Positions 8,521 to 16,354 of a stretch of DNA of 53,214 nucleotides are shown here, one piece after another. Origin of the DNA: Fulvivirga lutimaris (GTDB taxonomy: Bacteria; Bacteroidota; Bacteroidia; Cytophagales; Cyclobacteriaceae); the NCBI RefSeq assembly GCF_009711525.1, contig NZ_SMLV01000427.1:1-53214 (forward strand), in the 5' to 3' direction. Made by a program: the position numbers and the translations under genes. Under the pieces are notes generated by a model. That model made no database searches, had not been told where the DNA came from, and saw nothing but the letters and a program-made list of their open reading frames with translations. The stretch's first letter is position 1. Every line of letters begins with the position of its first letter.

Positions 8521-9200
8521 GGCTTTGGTATTAAAAGTTTGAATTCACCTTCACCCAATACCACATCATCCACATGTCCTGTCAATGAGGAGCTCTCCTC
8601 AACAAAATGAACATGGATATTACTGTCATGATGAGTGTAAACACCTTGAGCATCATTGGCATAAAATCCAACAAGTGTCAATTGCCTTTTTTCAATAGTA
8701 TCAGTAAATGATCCCGCTTTATGATCCGCTTTATTTTCGCTTTTTGGATCAAGGTTTACAATATGATAATCTACCATATCTGGTCTTCCAATAATCATGA
8801 AAGGCGTTGGAGCAAAATCGTTTCGCTCTTCTAAATTAGCACTTATCAGTAACTCAAGATCATCACCACCTTCAACAGAAACGGTATCCCATTCATGAAC
8901 ATAACTGAAAACGAATAAAGCTGCTTCAACATTCGTTGTACTCCCTAATACAGCTGTACTATCAATTACCTTTGATACATAAGTCTGTCCATCGATTAAT
9001 GTAATCTCCCCTTTAATGCCAGCCAGTGCACCCAACCCATACAAGTGAGTTTTAACGAGGGTATCTAGTTCCACTTTACCAGAAACATCACCTTCATGCT
9101 TAATGCTTCTTAATGTGCCATAATGCTTCACTTCATGGGCCTGTTTAGACTCACATGCAAGGCACACCATCATGATGAATAATAGATTATATATTTTCAT
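8517..9200 (-). CDS. Acetolactate-decarboxylase-fold lipoprotein in metal efflux operon
   Basis: A 227-residue exported protein (hydrophobic N-terminus, Cys16 after LA as a weak lipobox). The rest matches the acetolactate decarboxylase (AlsD/BudA) fold from end to end: YGLGALAGIKGE lines up with the MGLGTINDLDGE region of the Brevibacillus enzyme, and TLVGFYANDAQGV...IHVHF...TGHV with its TLIGFYTPNY...FHLHF...GGHV (comparison from memory). The three zinc ligands are kept as His196, His198 and His209, and Glu65 is kept. The segment that carries the catalytic Arg is replaced (HIVNLDPKS), and the chain stops at LLIPKP, before the C-terminal Glu. A cytosolic fermentation role is therefore unlikely; a periplasmic metal-binding role is my inference. 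It overlaps cusA by 14 bases and the TolC-like gene by 4. Confidence 0.82.
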   Translation of the reverse strand: MKIYNLLFIMMVCLACESKQAHEVKHYGTLRSIKHEGDVSGKVELDTLVKTHLYGLGALAGIKGEITLIDGQTYVSKVIDSTAVLGSTTNVEAALFVFSYVHEWDTVSVEGGDDLELLISANLEERNDFAPTPFMIIGRPDMVDYHIVNLDPKSENKADHKAGSFTDTIEKRQLTLVGFYANDAQGVYTHHDSNIHVHFVEESSSLTGHVDDVVLGEGEFKLLIPKP

Positions 9201-12200
9201 TTTGTGATTTTCTTATTTTGAATTCCTCACGCCAGCAATACACCACTGGCACAACAAAATAGGTGATTGCCGCTACCACCATTCCTCCAAAGGCAGGTAT
9301 TGCCATTGGAATCATAATATCAGAACCACGACCAGTGGACGTTAAAATGGGCAGCAATGCAATAATTGTTGTCGCTGAAGTCATTACAGCTGGCTTAATT
9401 CTTCTTTTCCCTGCAGCTATTACTGCTATTCTTATTTGATCCACCGTTTCAGTAGTTCTTTTTGCAAAGCTCTGATCAAGGTAAGTGGCCATCAGTACGC
9501 CATCATCAGTCGCAATACCAAACAAGGCAATAAAACCTACCCATACCGCCACACTCAGATTGATATTACTGATTTGGAAAACATCTCTTAAACCAATACT
9601 GCCAATGGCAAAATCTCCAAACCACGGTTGCCCATAAAACCAGATCAATATAAAACCTCCGCTAAATGCCATGGCTACACCTGCAAATACCATCAACGAA
9701 GTGCCGATGGATTTGAACTGCATGTATAAAATCAAAAACACCACTATAAGTACCAACGGCACTATTATGGAAAGCCTTTTCTCTGCTCTTATCTGATTTT
9801 CATAGCTTCCTGAGAATTTAAAGCTCACACTAGGAGGCACTTCCAATTGACCATTATCAATCGCATTTTGAATGGCCTGTCTGGCATCTTCCACCACCTG
9901 CACTTCTGCATGGCCATCACCTTTATCAAATAGGACATAGCCTACCAAAAATGTGTCTTCACTTTTAATGGCCTGCGGGCCTCTCATATATTCAATATCA
10001 AGCAATTGGCCTAATGGTATTTGTGTCCCTGTTGGTGTTGGCACTAAAATACTTCTGATCGCATCCGGGTCATCGCGCAGTTCTCTTGGGTAACGCACCC
10101 TTACAGGATAGCGCTCTCTGCCTTCAACAGTGGAAGTTATTTTCATACCGCCAATAGCCATTTCAATGACCTGCTGAACATCCTCAATACTCAAGCCATA
10201 GCGAGCTATCTCTTCTCGGTTAATATTCAATTGGAGGTACGGTTTACCCACTATTCTGTCTGCAAAAACAGCTTCTTCTTTTACAGATGGCACTTTCTTT
10301 AAAATACCTTCCAACTGCACACCAAATTTTTCAATAACTGGTAGTGAAGGTCCATATACCTTAATACCCATAGGTGCTCTCATACCCGTTTGAAGCATTA
10401 CCAGCCTTGTTTCAATAGGCTGTAGCTTAGGTGCAGAAGTTACACCAGGTATCTTAGTGACTTTTACAATCTCATTCCAGATATCATCAGTAGAGTGAAT
10501 GTGCGAACGCCAGTTTCTAAAAAACCGACCACCATCATCAGGAATCAATTGTCCTTTTTCTACATTTTGAAGAAGTGCTTCTTCGTTGGAGACAACTGAA
10601 TTATCTTTAAGAACAAAATTATCATCGCCCTCTACCTTAAAGCGCTGTCGATGACCCTTCTCATCAAGCATGTATTCTGGTTTGTAATTGATTACATTCT
10701 CATACATACTAATTGGTGCCGGATCCAGTGCTGATTCTACACGCCCTAATTTCCCAACAGTGATTTCAACTTCAGGAATAGCAGTAACCATCATATCCAG
10801 TTGACCAACTACCTTTCTATTAAACTCAATTCCAGAATGCGGCATGGAAGTAGGCATGAGTAAAAAGCTACCTTCTTCTAATGAAGGCATAAACTCCTCT
10901 CCAACACCTGGGAATTTGTGGGCCATATATGACCATGCAGCGTTAGTTCTAATATTTACGCCTATCGCATCAAAGGCATTAGGAATAAATCCAAAAACCG
11001 TGGTAAATCCCAACCAAATACTAAGCCCTAGCGCGACTAAGATCGTTGGAATGGCAATAAAAGTCTTTTTGTTTTCGAGGCAAACAGACAGTATCTGCTC
11101 ATAATAATGCTCCAGAGCCCAGAAGAAAGCTAAAATAAAGGTCAATAGTATTATTACGAAAACAAAGTTGAGCGGAAAGCCTAATGCTGGTCCAAGCGGC
11201 AGCCAATATTCTGTCAGTAGCCAGGTAACGCCAAGTAAAATAATACCTAAACTCAGATACTTCAACCAGGCAATGGAATGGCTTAACTTGTCTTCTACTA
11301 TGATAGCTACAAGATAAAGCGAGATAAAGATGGCCAGAAACCAAGAGCCTATGAACATGCAATAAATTGCCGCTATACCTAATATTAGGTTTGCACCATA
11401 TTTGATTTTATTTTTATCGAATTTCAGTCCAAAGAACCAATGCGCCAATGTTGGAAGTATAAAAAGTGCTACTATCAGAGCAGCTATCAGGGCAAAGGTT
11501 TTGGTGAATGCCAATGGTCTAAAAAGCTTACCTTCAGCAGCCTCCAAAGTGAATACAGGTAAAAAACTGACTATAGTGGTGGCTACTGCAGTTATGATAG
11601 CGGAACTTACTTCACTGGATGCATTATAAATCACATCCTTCAAAGGCAGCTTACTTCCAGACTCATCAACATGTTTTATCACATTCTCAGACAGGATTAT
11701 ACCTAAATCCACCATGGTACCAATGGCTATGGCTATACCTGATAGGGCCACAATATTGGCATCAATACCAAAATATCGCATGGCAATAAAAACCATTAAA
11801 ACTGCAAGAGGCAGCAAGCTGGTAATAAGTAGTGAGGCACGAATATTAAAGACCATAATGATAACCACCAAAATAGTAATCAATATTTCGAGCGATAAGG
11901 CCTCTTCAAGGGTGCCTAATGTCTCATGAATAAGTGTTGAGCGATCGTAAAATGGAACAATGGTCAATTGAGAAACTGTTCCATCGGCTAGGGTTTTCTT
12001 AGGAAGTCCGGAAGCCATCTCTCCGATTTTAACCTTCACATCATCAATCACCTTCAAAGGATTGGCTCCATACCTGGCCACGACCACACCTCCAACTACT
12101 TCGGCACCTCCTTTATCCAAAACGCCTCTGCGTGTAGATGGCCCAAGAACCACGTTGGCCACATCTTTAACTCTGATAGGCACATTATTATTAACTTGCA

Positions 12201-12996
12201 CTACTGCGTTTTCAATATCCTCTACAGACTTCACATAGCCTAAGCCTCTTACAAGATATTCAGCCTGATTAATCTCCAGGGTTTTAGCTCCAACGTCTCT
12301 ATTTGATTTTGAAACTGCCTGAGCAACTTTAGTTAAAGGGATGTTATAAACCTGCAAGGCATCGGGTTTTACATCAATCTGATATTCCTTTACAAAACCA
12401 CCAATTGAGGCAACCTCTGAAACTCCTTCAGTCGCATTTAACCCATATTTAACATAGTAATCCTGAACAGAACGAAGTTCGTGCAAATCCCAGCCACCAG
12501 TTACATTATCTTGGGTATCTCTACCTTCTATAGTATACCAAAACACCTGACCAAGTGCTGTAGCATCAGGCCCTAATGCAGGCTGAACACCATCAGGCAG
12601 GAGACCAGAGGGTATAGAATTTAGTTTTTCAACAATCCGGGATCTTGACCAGTAGAACTCGGTATCCTCATCAAAAATGATGTAGATAGACGAGAAACCA
12701 AATATTGAAGAGCTCCTTATTGACTTCACACCGTTAATACCCAACAAATAGGTGGTCAGTGGATAGGAGATTTGATCTTCAATATCCTGGGGAGACCTAC
12801 CTGCCCAGGAAGTAAATATAATTTGCTGATTTTCTCCTATATCAGGTATAGCATCAACAGGCACCGGATCACTTGGTAGCCAATTGTTTTTCCACCCAAA
12901 TGGTGCCGTCACAATTCCCCAGCCTACAAAAAGTAGGAGGAGAAGTACTGTTATAAGTTTATTATCTAGAAAGTATTTTATTAGTTTATTGAGCAT
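9187..12996 (-). CDS. cusA: CusA-type heavy-metal RND efflux transporter
   Basis: Inner-membrane proton-driven pump of the HME-RND family, 1269 residues. It begins with the usual TM1, has the proton-relay Asp430 in GTMVDLGI (TM4) and a late-TM acidic pair in GIATDDGV. The three substrate methionines of E. coli CusA (573, 623, 672) match Met714 (FLLMPTS), Met764 (PISMYEN) and Met867 (RLVMLQTG), and the first two keep the exact 50-residue spacing; this favours Cu(I)/Ag(I) over Zn/Co. It is about 220 residues longer than E. coli CusA because of a hydrophobic insert (about 532-630, several extra membrane segments) and a long periplasmic loop (about 770-840). It lies 92 bases downstream of the HYC_CC_PP gene and overlaps the next gene by 14 bases. 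Confidence 0.94.
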   Translation of the reverse strand: MLNKLIKYFLDNKLITVLLLLLFVGWGIVTAPFGWKNNWLPSDPVPVDAIPDIGENQQIIFTSWAGRSPQDIEDQISYPLTTYLLGINGVKSIRSSSIFGFSSIYIIFDEDTEFYWSRSRIVEKLNSIPSGLLPDGVQPALGPDATALGQVFWYTIEGRDTQDNVTGGWDLHELRSVQDYYVKYGLNATEGVSEVASIGGFVKEYQIDVKPDALQVYNIPLTKVAQAVSKSNRDVGAKTLEINQAEYLVRGLGYVKSVEDIENAVVQVNNNVPIRVKDVANVVLGPSTRRGVLDKGGAEVVGGVVVARYGANPLKVIDDVKVKIGEMASGLPKKTLADGTVSQLTIVPFYDRSTLIHETLGTLEEALSLEILITILVVIIMVFNIRASLLITSLLPLAVLMVFIAMRYFGIDANIVALSGIAIAIGTMVDLGIILSENVIKHVDESGSKLPLKDVIYNASSEVSSAIITAVATTIVSFLPVFTLEAAEGKLFRPLAFTKTFALIAALIVALFILPTLAHWFFGLKFDKNKIKYGANLILGIAAIYCMFIGSWFLAIFISLYLVAIIVEDKLSHSIAWLKYLSLGIILLGVTWLLTEYWLPLGPALGFPLNFVFVIILLTFILAFFWALEHYYEQILSVCLENKKTFIAIPTILVALGLSIWLGFTTVFGFIPNAFDAIGVNIRTNAAWSYMAHKFPGVGEEFMPSLEEGSFLLMPTSMPHSGIEFNRKVVGQLDMMVTAIPEVEITVGKLGRVESALDPAPISMYENVINYKPEYMLDEKGHRQRFKVEGDDNFVLKDNSVVSNEEALLQNVEKGQLIPDDGGRFFRNWRSHIHSTDDIWNEIVKVTKIPGVTSAPKLQPIETRLVMLQTGMRAPMGIKVYGPSLPVIEKFGVQLEGILKKVPSVKEEAVFADRIVGKPYLQLNINREEIARYGLSIEDVQQVIEMAIGGMKITSTVEGRERYPVRVRYPRELRDDPDAIRSILVPTPTGTQIPLGQLLDIEYMRGPQAIKSEDTFLVGYVLFDKGDGHAEVQVVEDARQAIQNAIDNGQLEVPPSVSFKFSGSYENQIRAEKRLSIIVPLVLIVVFLILYMQFKSIGTSLMVFAGVAMAFSGGFILIWFYGQPWFGDFAIGSIGLRDVFQISNINLSVAVWVGFIALFGIATDDGVLMATYLDQSFAKRTTETVDQIRIAVIAAGKRRIKPAVMTSATTIIALLPILTSTGRGSDIMIPMAIPAFGGMVVAAITYFVVPVVYCWREEFKIRKSQNENI

Positions 12997-13022
12997 TGTT
13001 CAATGATTATAGTAAATCAAAT

Positions 13023-13042
13023 GCGCCAATTAAAGGTGGCGC
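13023..13042 (-). promoter_or_regulatory. Hairpin in the gap before cusA
   Basis: GCGCCA (13023-13028) and TGGCGC (13037-13042) form a 6-bp GC-rich stem with an 8-base loop in the 92-base gap between the HYC_CC_PP stop and the cusA start. On the transcript it is followed by ATTTGATTTACT, not a clean U run. It could be a weak terminator or an RNA element that sets the ratio of the first gene to the pump genes. Confidence 0.4.
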
Positions 13043-13088
13043 TAAAACAACAGACTCTTAAGGCTCATGCCAAAAGAGGCTCAATAAA

Positions 13089-13499
13089 TCATATTAAGAA
13101 GGACTGGTGAAGAACAATGAAGTCTGTATTGACTGTTGGTGGCCTGTAATACGGAACGACCAATGGCATTGAAGAACTTGCCAACACAGGCTCAAAAATT
13201 AAGCCTTTGTGAAGAAGTATGTCTTTTTGGAAATCCTTTTTTAGACTTAAGGTTTTAAGACTATGGTCAGTAGATAGTGTCTCATAGTCATTATCACAGC
13301 ATTTTTTTGAGATAGAAGTTTCATCCTCCCTCTCTGATTCCATGTTGTCCATGCTACCCATTCCGCAGTCGAGATGCTGATGACCTATCATCAAAGAAGC
13401 ATCCACAGCTATCCCTCCGCAATAGTGTGTACCAAGGGTAATGTTAACCGTGCTGGCTAGCAGTATAAATGACAGAAATATGGATAGTACTCTCTTCAC
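13089..13499 (-). CDS. HYC_CC_PP family small secreted protein
   Basis: A 136-residue exported protein named for its conserved residues, all present here: His25-Tyr26-Cys27 just after the signal peptide, Cys67-Cys68, and Pro120-Pro121. The region between (His40, His42, Cys45, Met47, Met50, Met53) is rich in soft-metal ligands. The family is common beside metal efflux or TonB-receptor genes in Bacteroidota, and no function is established that I know of. The start is GTG, chosen because it gives a clean signal peptide and sits 8 bases after a -7 box. It is the first gene of the efflux operon. A periplasmic Cu-binding role is inference. Confidence 0.82.
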   Translation of the reverse strand: MKRVLSIFLSFILLASTVNITLGTHYCGGIAVDASLMIGHQHLDCGMGSMDNMESEREDETSISKKCCDNDYETLSTDHSLKTLSLKKDFQKDILLHKGLIFEPVLASSSMPLVVPYYRPPTVNTDFIVLHQSFLI

Positions 13500-13506
13500 G
13501 CTGAAA

Positions 13507-13514
13507 CAAAGATA
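13507..13514 (-). promoter_or_regulatory. Bacteroidota -7 box before the efflux operon
   Basis: On the minus strand this reads TATCTTTG, an exact match to TAnnTTTG. It ends 7 bases before the GTG of the HYC_CC_PP gene, so the leader would be very short. I see no convincing TTTG at the -33 position, which may mean an activator is needed. Confidence 0.5.
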
Positions 13515-13556
13515 CGTAAATCTAATTTAAAAGTTATTTTAAGGAAGTTTATAGGT

Positions 13557-13985
13557 TCATCGATGCCCCTCAAACGAGCCTATTTCTTCCCTCAGCCACT
13601 CGGGAATTTCTTCTGTAGCCCTGGTTTTGGTATTAAACATTACCTGAACACTCTTGCCTGTAGCATGCAGTGTCTCATGATTTTCTCCTGAAGTTATAGC
13701 ATATTCTAATTCGAAGCTCTTGGTGCCAAATTTCCCCATCCTTACATGTACATGGGCATTCTTATCGGTCATTTTTAATTCCCTTCTGTAGTCGCAGCTA
13801 ATATTTGCTATCAGAAACATATGCTTATGCCAATCCCAGGTTTCACTTGCCGTAACCATATATTTACCACGACCCATTTCAAAATATTGGATGTAGAGGG
13901 CATTGTTTACATGTCCAAGAGGATCAAGATCGCCCCATCGCAATTGGATGTACTCGCTAAAATTGAAGTTATTAGAATCTGTCAT
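13557..13985 (-). CDS. Acyl-CoA thioesterase, 4HBT hotdog family
   Basis: A 142-residue single hotdog domain that hydrolyses acyl-CoA thioesters in the cytoplasm; the acyl substrate cannot be read from sequence. The hallmark N-terminal motif RWGDLDPLGHVNN (16-28), followed by ALYIQYFE, carries the acidic residue and the helix start of the 4-hydroxybenzoyl-CoA thioesterase/YbgC group. Length is normal. It starts 9 bases after the DUF6503 gene and is the third gene of an operon with it and the amidohydrolase; the three have no obvious common pathway. Confidence 0.88.
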   Translation of the reverse strand: MTDSNNFNFSEYIQLRWGDLDPLGHVNNALYIQYFEMGRGKYMVTASETWDWHKHMFLIANISCDYRRELKMTDKNAHVHVRMGKFGTKSFELEYAITSGENHETLHATGKSVQVMFNTKTRATEEIPEWLREEIGSFEGHR

Positions 13986-13994
13986 TCGCTATTT

Positions 13995-14711
13995 TTATCG
14001 CAGTGAAGATATGCTAACTAAGTCATCAGTACCCAACCATTTATCTTCTTTGTTAGTATACCACTTTCTTACTTTAGGAATTTGCATTCCCCGGTACTCG
14101 ATCAACTCAGACAATAAAATATACTCTCCATCATTTTTAGTCTCATCATGATAGAACTGATAAACTTCCATGGCATAGGTTTCGGGATTCAAATAAATAT
14201 ACCAGGTATCTGTCCCCACTCCTTCTTCAAAAGTGATTTTAAGTTTTAAATAATCATTTCCTTTGAATTCCACCTGTTCAAGCTCGTTATGTAGAATGGT
14301 GCCGCTATCTTTCAACTTCATAGGAAGTCCGTACAGAAATGTATAGTAGTTTTTATACATACTTGCCCTATCACAAGTAAGACCAAACTTTTTACTCTCT
14401 TCCTTAGAGAAGTCAGACCGACCGTTAAATAATATTGAACACCCTTCCTTATCTATTACACGTGTAACCACATCTTCTCCCCTTCTTTCGGTCATTGAAA
14501 ATTCAGCTTTTGGCAAATCAATATTAATATCACTTTTCCGATTTGAACCATCAGGCTGATTTAAATCAATCTTCAAATTTCCCTGAAATGAATTCCAGAA
14601 TCCATTAGGGTCATGGTAAGATATTGAATTACTTAATATATCTTTTGCCGATTGTGAAAAACCAATCAATGGGAGTAAAACTGCTATCAAAGTAACTATT
14701 AGTCTATTCAT
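13995..14711 (-). CDS. DUF6503 family secreted protein
   Basis: A 238-residue exported protein with a clear signal peptide (MNRLIVTLIAVLLPLIGFSQ, cleavage after Q20) and a beta-rich body resembling outer-membrane lipoprotein-sorting folds: KNYYTFLYGLPMKLKD, DTWYIYLNPETYAMEVYQF and YRGMQIPKVRKWY are features of the DUF6503 family of Bacteroidota. No catalytic residues are recognised. The start is set at the internal methionine (14711) because it begins the signal peptide and lies 4 bases after the amidohydrolase stop; a longer start would overlap that gene by 23 bases. Function unknown; probably periplasmic. Confidence 0.85.
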   Translation of the reverse strand: MNRLIVTLIAVLLPLIGFSQSAKDILSNSISYHDPNGFWNSFQGNLKIDLNQPDGSNRKSDINIDLPKAEFSMTERRGEDVVTRVIDKEGCSILFNGRSDFSKEESKKFGLTCDRASMYKNYYTFLYGLPMKLKDSGTILHNELEQVEFKGNDYLKLKITFEEGVGTDTWYIYLNPETYAMEVYQFYHDETKNDGEYILLSELIEYRGMQIPKVRKWYTNKEDKWLGTDDLVSISSLR

Positions 14712-14715
14712 AAAT

Positions 14716-15957
14716 TTACTTTTTATAGATCTCACCATCTTTCATTACCATTTTTATAGACTTTAAAGCATTGATATCTTTTTCAGGATTACCGTCTACA
14801 ACTATAATATCTGCCAAATATCCGGTTTTAAGTTCACCCAATTCTTTTAGCTTAAACACTTTGGCATTAACTGAGGTTACGGATTTTAGCACATCAATAT
14901 TTGGCATCCCATAATCTGACATCATGGTAAGCTCAAGAGCATTTTCGCCATGAGGAAAAACACCCACATCACCACCAGCAACAATAGTGACACCATTTTT
15001 AATCGCCTTATCAAAAGAATTTCTTTTAGCCTTTATTCCTTCAGGCTCTGGCAACTGACCATCCCAACCACGGTATTTTGTTATAGAATAAGTTGCCGCC
15101 AAAGTAGGACACAGAGCAACGTTTCGTTCCTTCATCAATTTTAAAACTTCATCTGAAGCGTCAGTTCCGTGTTCTATAGAAACAACTCCAGCCAAAGTTG
15201 CTCTTCGCATGCCTTCGTTTGTTGAAGCATGAGCAACTACAACTCGGCCACTGCTTTTCGCAGTCTCAACAATTAGCTTTAATTCTTCTAAAGAAAATGT
15301 AGGCATGGCCTCTTTATTAGGCCCCCAGCGATAGTCTGAATATACTTTTATAAAGTCTGCACCATTACCTATTTGATCTCTTACCACTCTGATCAAATCA
15401 TTACCATCGGCTGGTTCTGCACCAAGTGGCACATGAACATCAGGATGAAAACCTTTAGGGCCATAGCTACCTGTAGCCACTATGGCCTTACCTGCCACCA
15501 GCATTCTCGGTCCGATTGTTATCCCTTGTTCTATACTTTGCTTTACTGCCACATCTGCATATTCTGCTCCTTCAGAACCTAAATCTCTAATGGTAGTAAA
15601 ACCAGCCATTAAATTTCTTTTAGCCATCACAGAACCTCTTATGGCCCTTAGACTTCTTGACTCTTTGAGTACCTGATCATTCCAATCAGTCTGGTCGTAA
15701 GGATAAAGAAGTACATGTGAATGACCTTCAATCATACCTGGCATGATTGATCCTCCAGTATATGAGATAGTAGTATCTGGTTTAGTCCTAAGCTTAGCCA
15801 CAGGCCCAACCTCCACTATCCGATTCTCTTTTACTACAATTCCCCAGTTGGTATGCATTGCATTACCATCAAATAGTTGATCAGCTGTAATAAGGGTTGT
15901 TTGTGAAAAGGCAAAATGGCAACTTAATAGAATTGCCGCTAATACTCTGAACTTCAT
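14716..15957 (-). CDS. Secreted amidohydrolase family protein (imidazolonepropionase/prolidase-like)
   Basis: A 413-residue metal-dependent hydrolase of the amidohydrolase superfamily with a signal peptide (MKFRVLAAILLSCHFAFSQ), so periplasmic or secreted. Metal ligands and catalytic residues are all in place: His79 and His81 (EGHSH), Lys204 (FIKVYSD) as the probable bridging lysine, His243 (VVAHAS), His263 (SIEHGT) and Asp330 (AGGDVG). A composite beta domain surrounds the barrel (21-72 and about 365-413). Relatives act on dipeptides (Xaa-Pro), and this is the likeliest substrate class, though not shown. The start at 15957 is chosen over a 10-residue longer form because it begins the signal peptide. 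It leads an operon with DUF6503 and the thioesterase. Confidence 0.9.
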   Translation of the reverse strand: MKFRVLAAILLSCHFAFSQTTLITADQLFDGNAMHTNWGIVVKENRIVEVGPVAKLRTKPDTTISYTGGSIMPGMIEGHSHVLLYPYDQTDWNDQVLKESRSLRAIRGSVMAKRNLMAGFTTIRDLGSEGAEYADVAVKQSIEQGITIGPRMLVAGKAIVATGSYGPKGFHPDVHVPLGAEPADGNDLIRVVRDQIGNGADFIKVYSDYRWGPNKEAMPTFSLEELKLIVETAKSSGRVVVAHASTNEGMRRATLAGVVSIEHGTDASDEVLKLMKERNVALCPTLAATYSITKYRGWDGQLPEPEGIKAKRNSFDKAIKNGVTIVAGGDVGVFPHGENALELTMMSDYGMPNIDVLKSVTSVNAKVFKLKELGELKTGYLADIIVVDGNPEKDINALKSIKMVMKDGEIYKK

Positions 15958-16057
15958 CGCAGGTGTAGTTAAATGGGAAACGACCAATTTATTTATTAAG
16001 AGTGGGATAAAAAAATTGGTGCTGAGAATTCAGATTTTCACAATTCTTTCAGAAACA

Positions 16058-16086
16058 AAAAAGGCTTCCAAATTGGAAGCCTTTTT
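16058..16086. terminator. Intrinsic terminator downstream of tRNA-Lys
   Basis: A perfect 13-bp stem: AAAAAGGCTTCCA (16058-16070) with TGGAAGCCTTTTT (16074-16086), loop AAT. The A/T ends make a T run on both strands. On the minus strand it begins 5 bases after the mature 3' end of the tRNA. Confidence 0.88.
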
Positions 16087-16090
16087 GATG

Positions 16091-16163
16091 TGATCCAGCT
16101 GGGGCTCGAACCCAGGACCCTAACATTAAAAGTGTTATGCTCTACCAGCTGAGCTACTGAATC
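16091..16163 (-). tRNA. tRNA-Lys (anticodon TTT)
   Basis: A 73-base cloverleaf. The 7-bp acceptor stem pairs GATTCAG with CTGGATC (one G-U), the discriminator is A, and CCA is not encoded. The anticodon stem TAACA/TGTTA closes the loop CTTTTAA with anticodon TTT, and the T arm is CTGGG-TTCGAGC-CCCAG. Flanked by a consensus promoter upstream and a strong terminator downstream, it is a stand-alone gene. Confidence 0.97.
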
Positions 16164-16221
16164 TTAAAACATTTTCCATTAAAAAAGCTCCTTTTCAGAG
16201 CCCTGTTTTTCAATGGAGTTG

Positions 16222-16252
16222 CAAATGTAATACCTCCGATTTTAATTCCAAA
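16222..16252 (-). promoter_or_regulatory. Consensus Bacteroidota promoter for tRNA-Lys
   Basis: Minus strand: TTTG (16252-16249), 19-base spacer, then TACATTTG (16229-16222), which fits TTTG-N19-TAnnTTTG exactly. Transcription would start about 50 bases before the tRNA 5' end, leaving a short leader for RNase P to remove. Confidence 0.72.
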
Positions 16253-16342
16253 ACTTCTGCAAGATATTTAATTAAAAAATTAAGATTATTTGCCGCTTGT
16301 ATAATCCAACATCTCAATGAAGCAAAATACAAACTCTCAACT

Positions 16343-16350
16343 TATATTTG
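16343..16350 (+). promoter_or_regulatory. -7 box before the TPR/SH3 gene
   Basis: TATATTTG fits TAnnTTTG and ends 4 bases before the ATG at 16355, so the mRNA would be almost leaderless. No clear -33 TTTG. Confidence 0.4.
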
Positions 16351-16354
16351 CGGC

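Noticed and set aside
8517-9200. Acetoin fermentation gene (alsD/budA)
   Set aside because: The protein is exported, lacks two active-site parts and is not near an acetolactate synthase.
16175-16210. Hairpin-like GCTC/GAGC sequence upstream of tRNA-Lys
   Set aside because: Only 4 bp of stem and placed in the tRNA leader; not a terminator for any gene seen.
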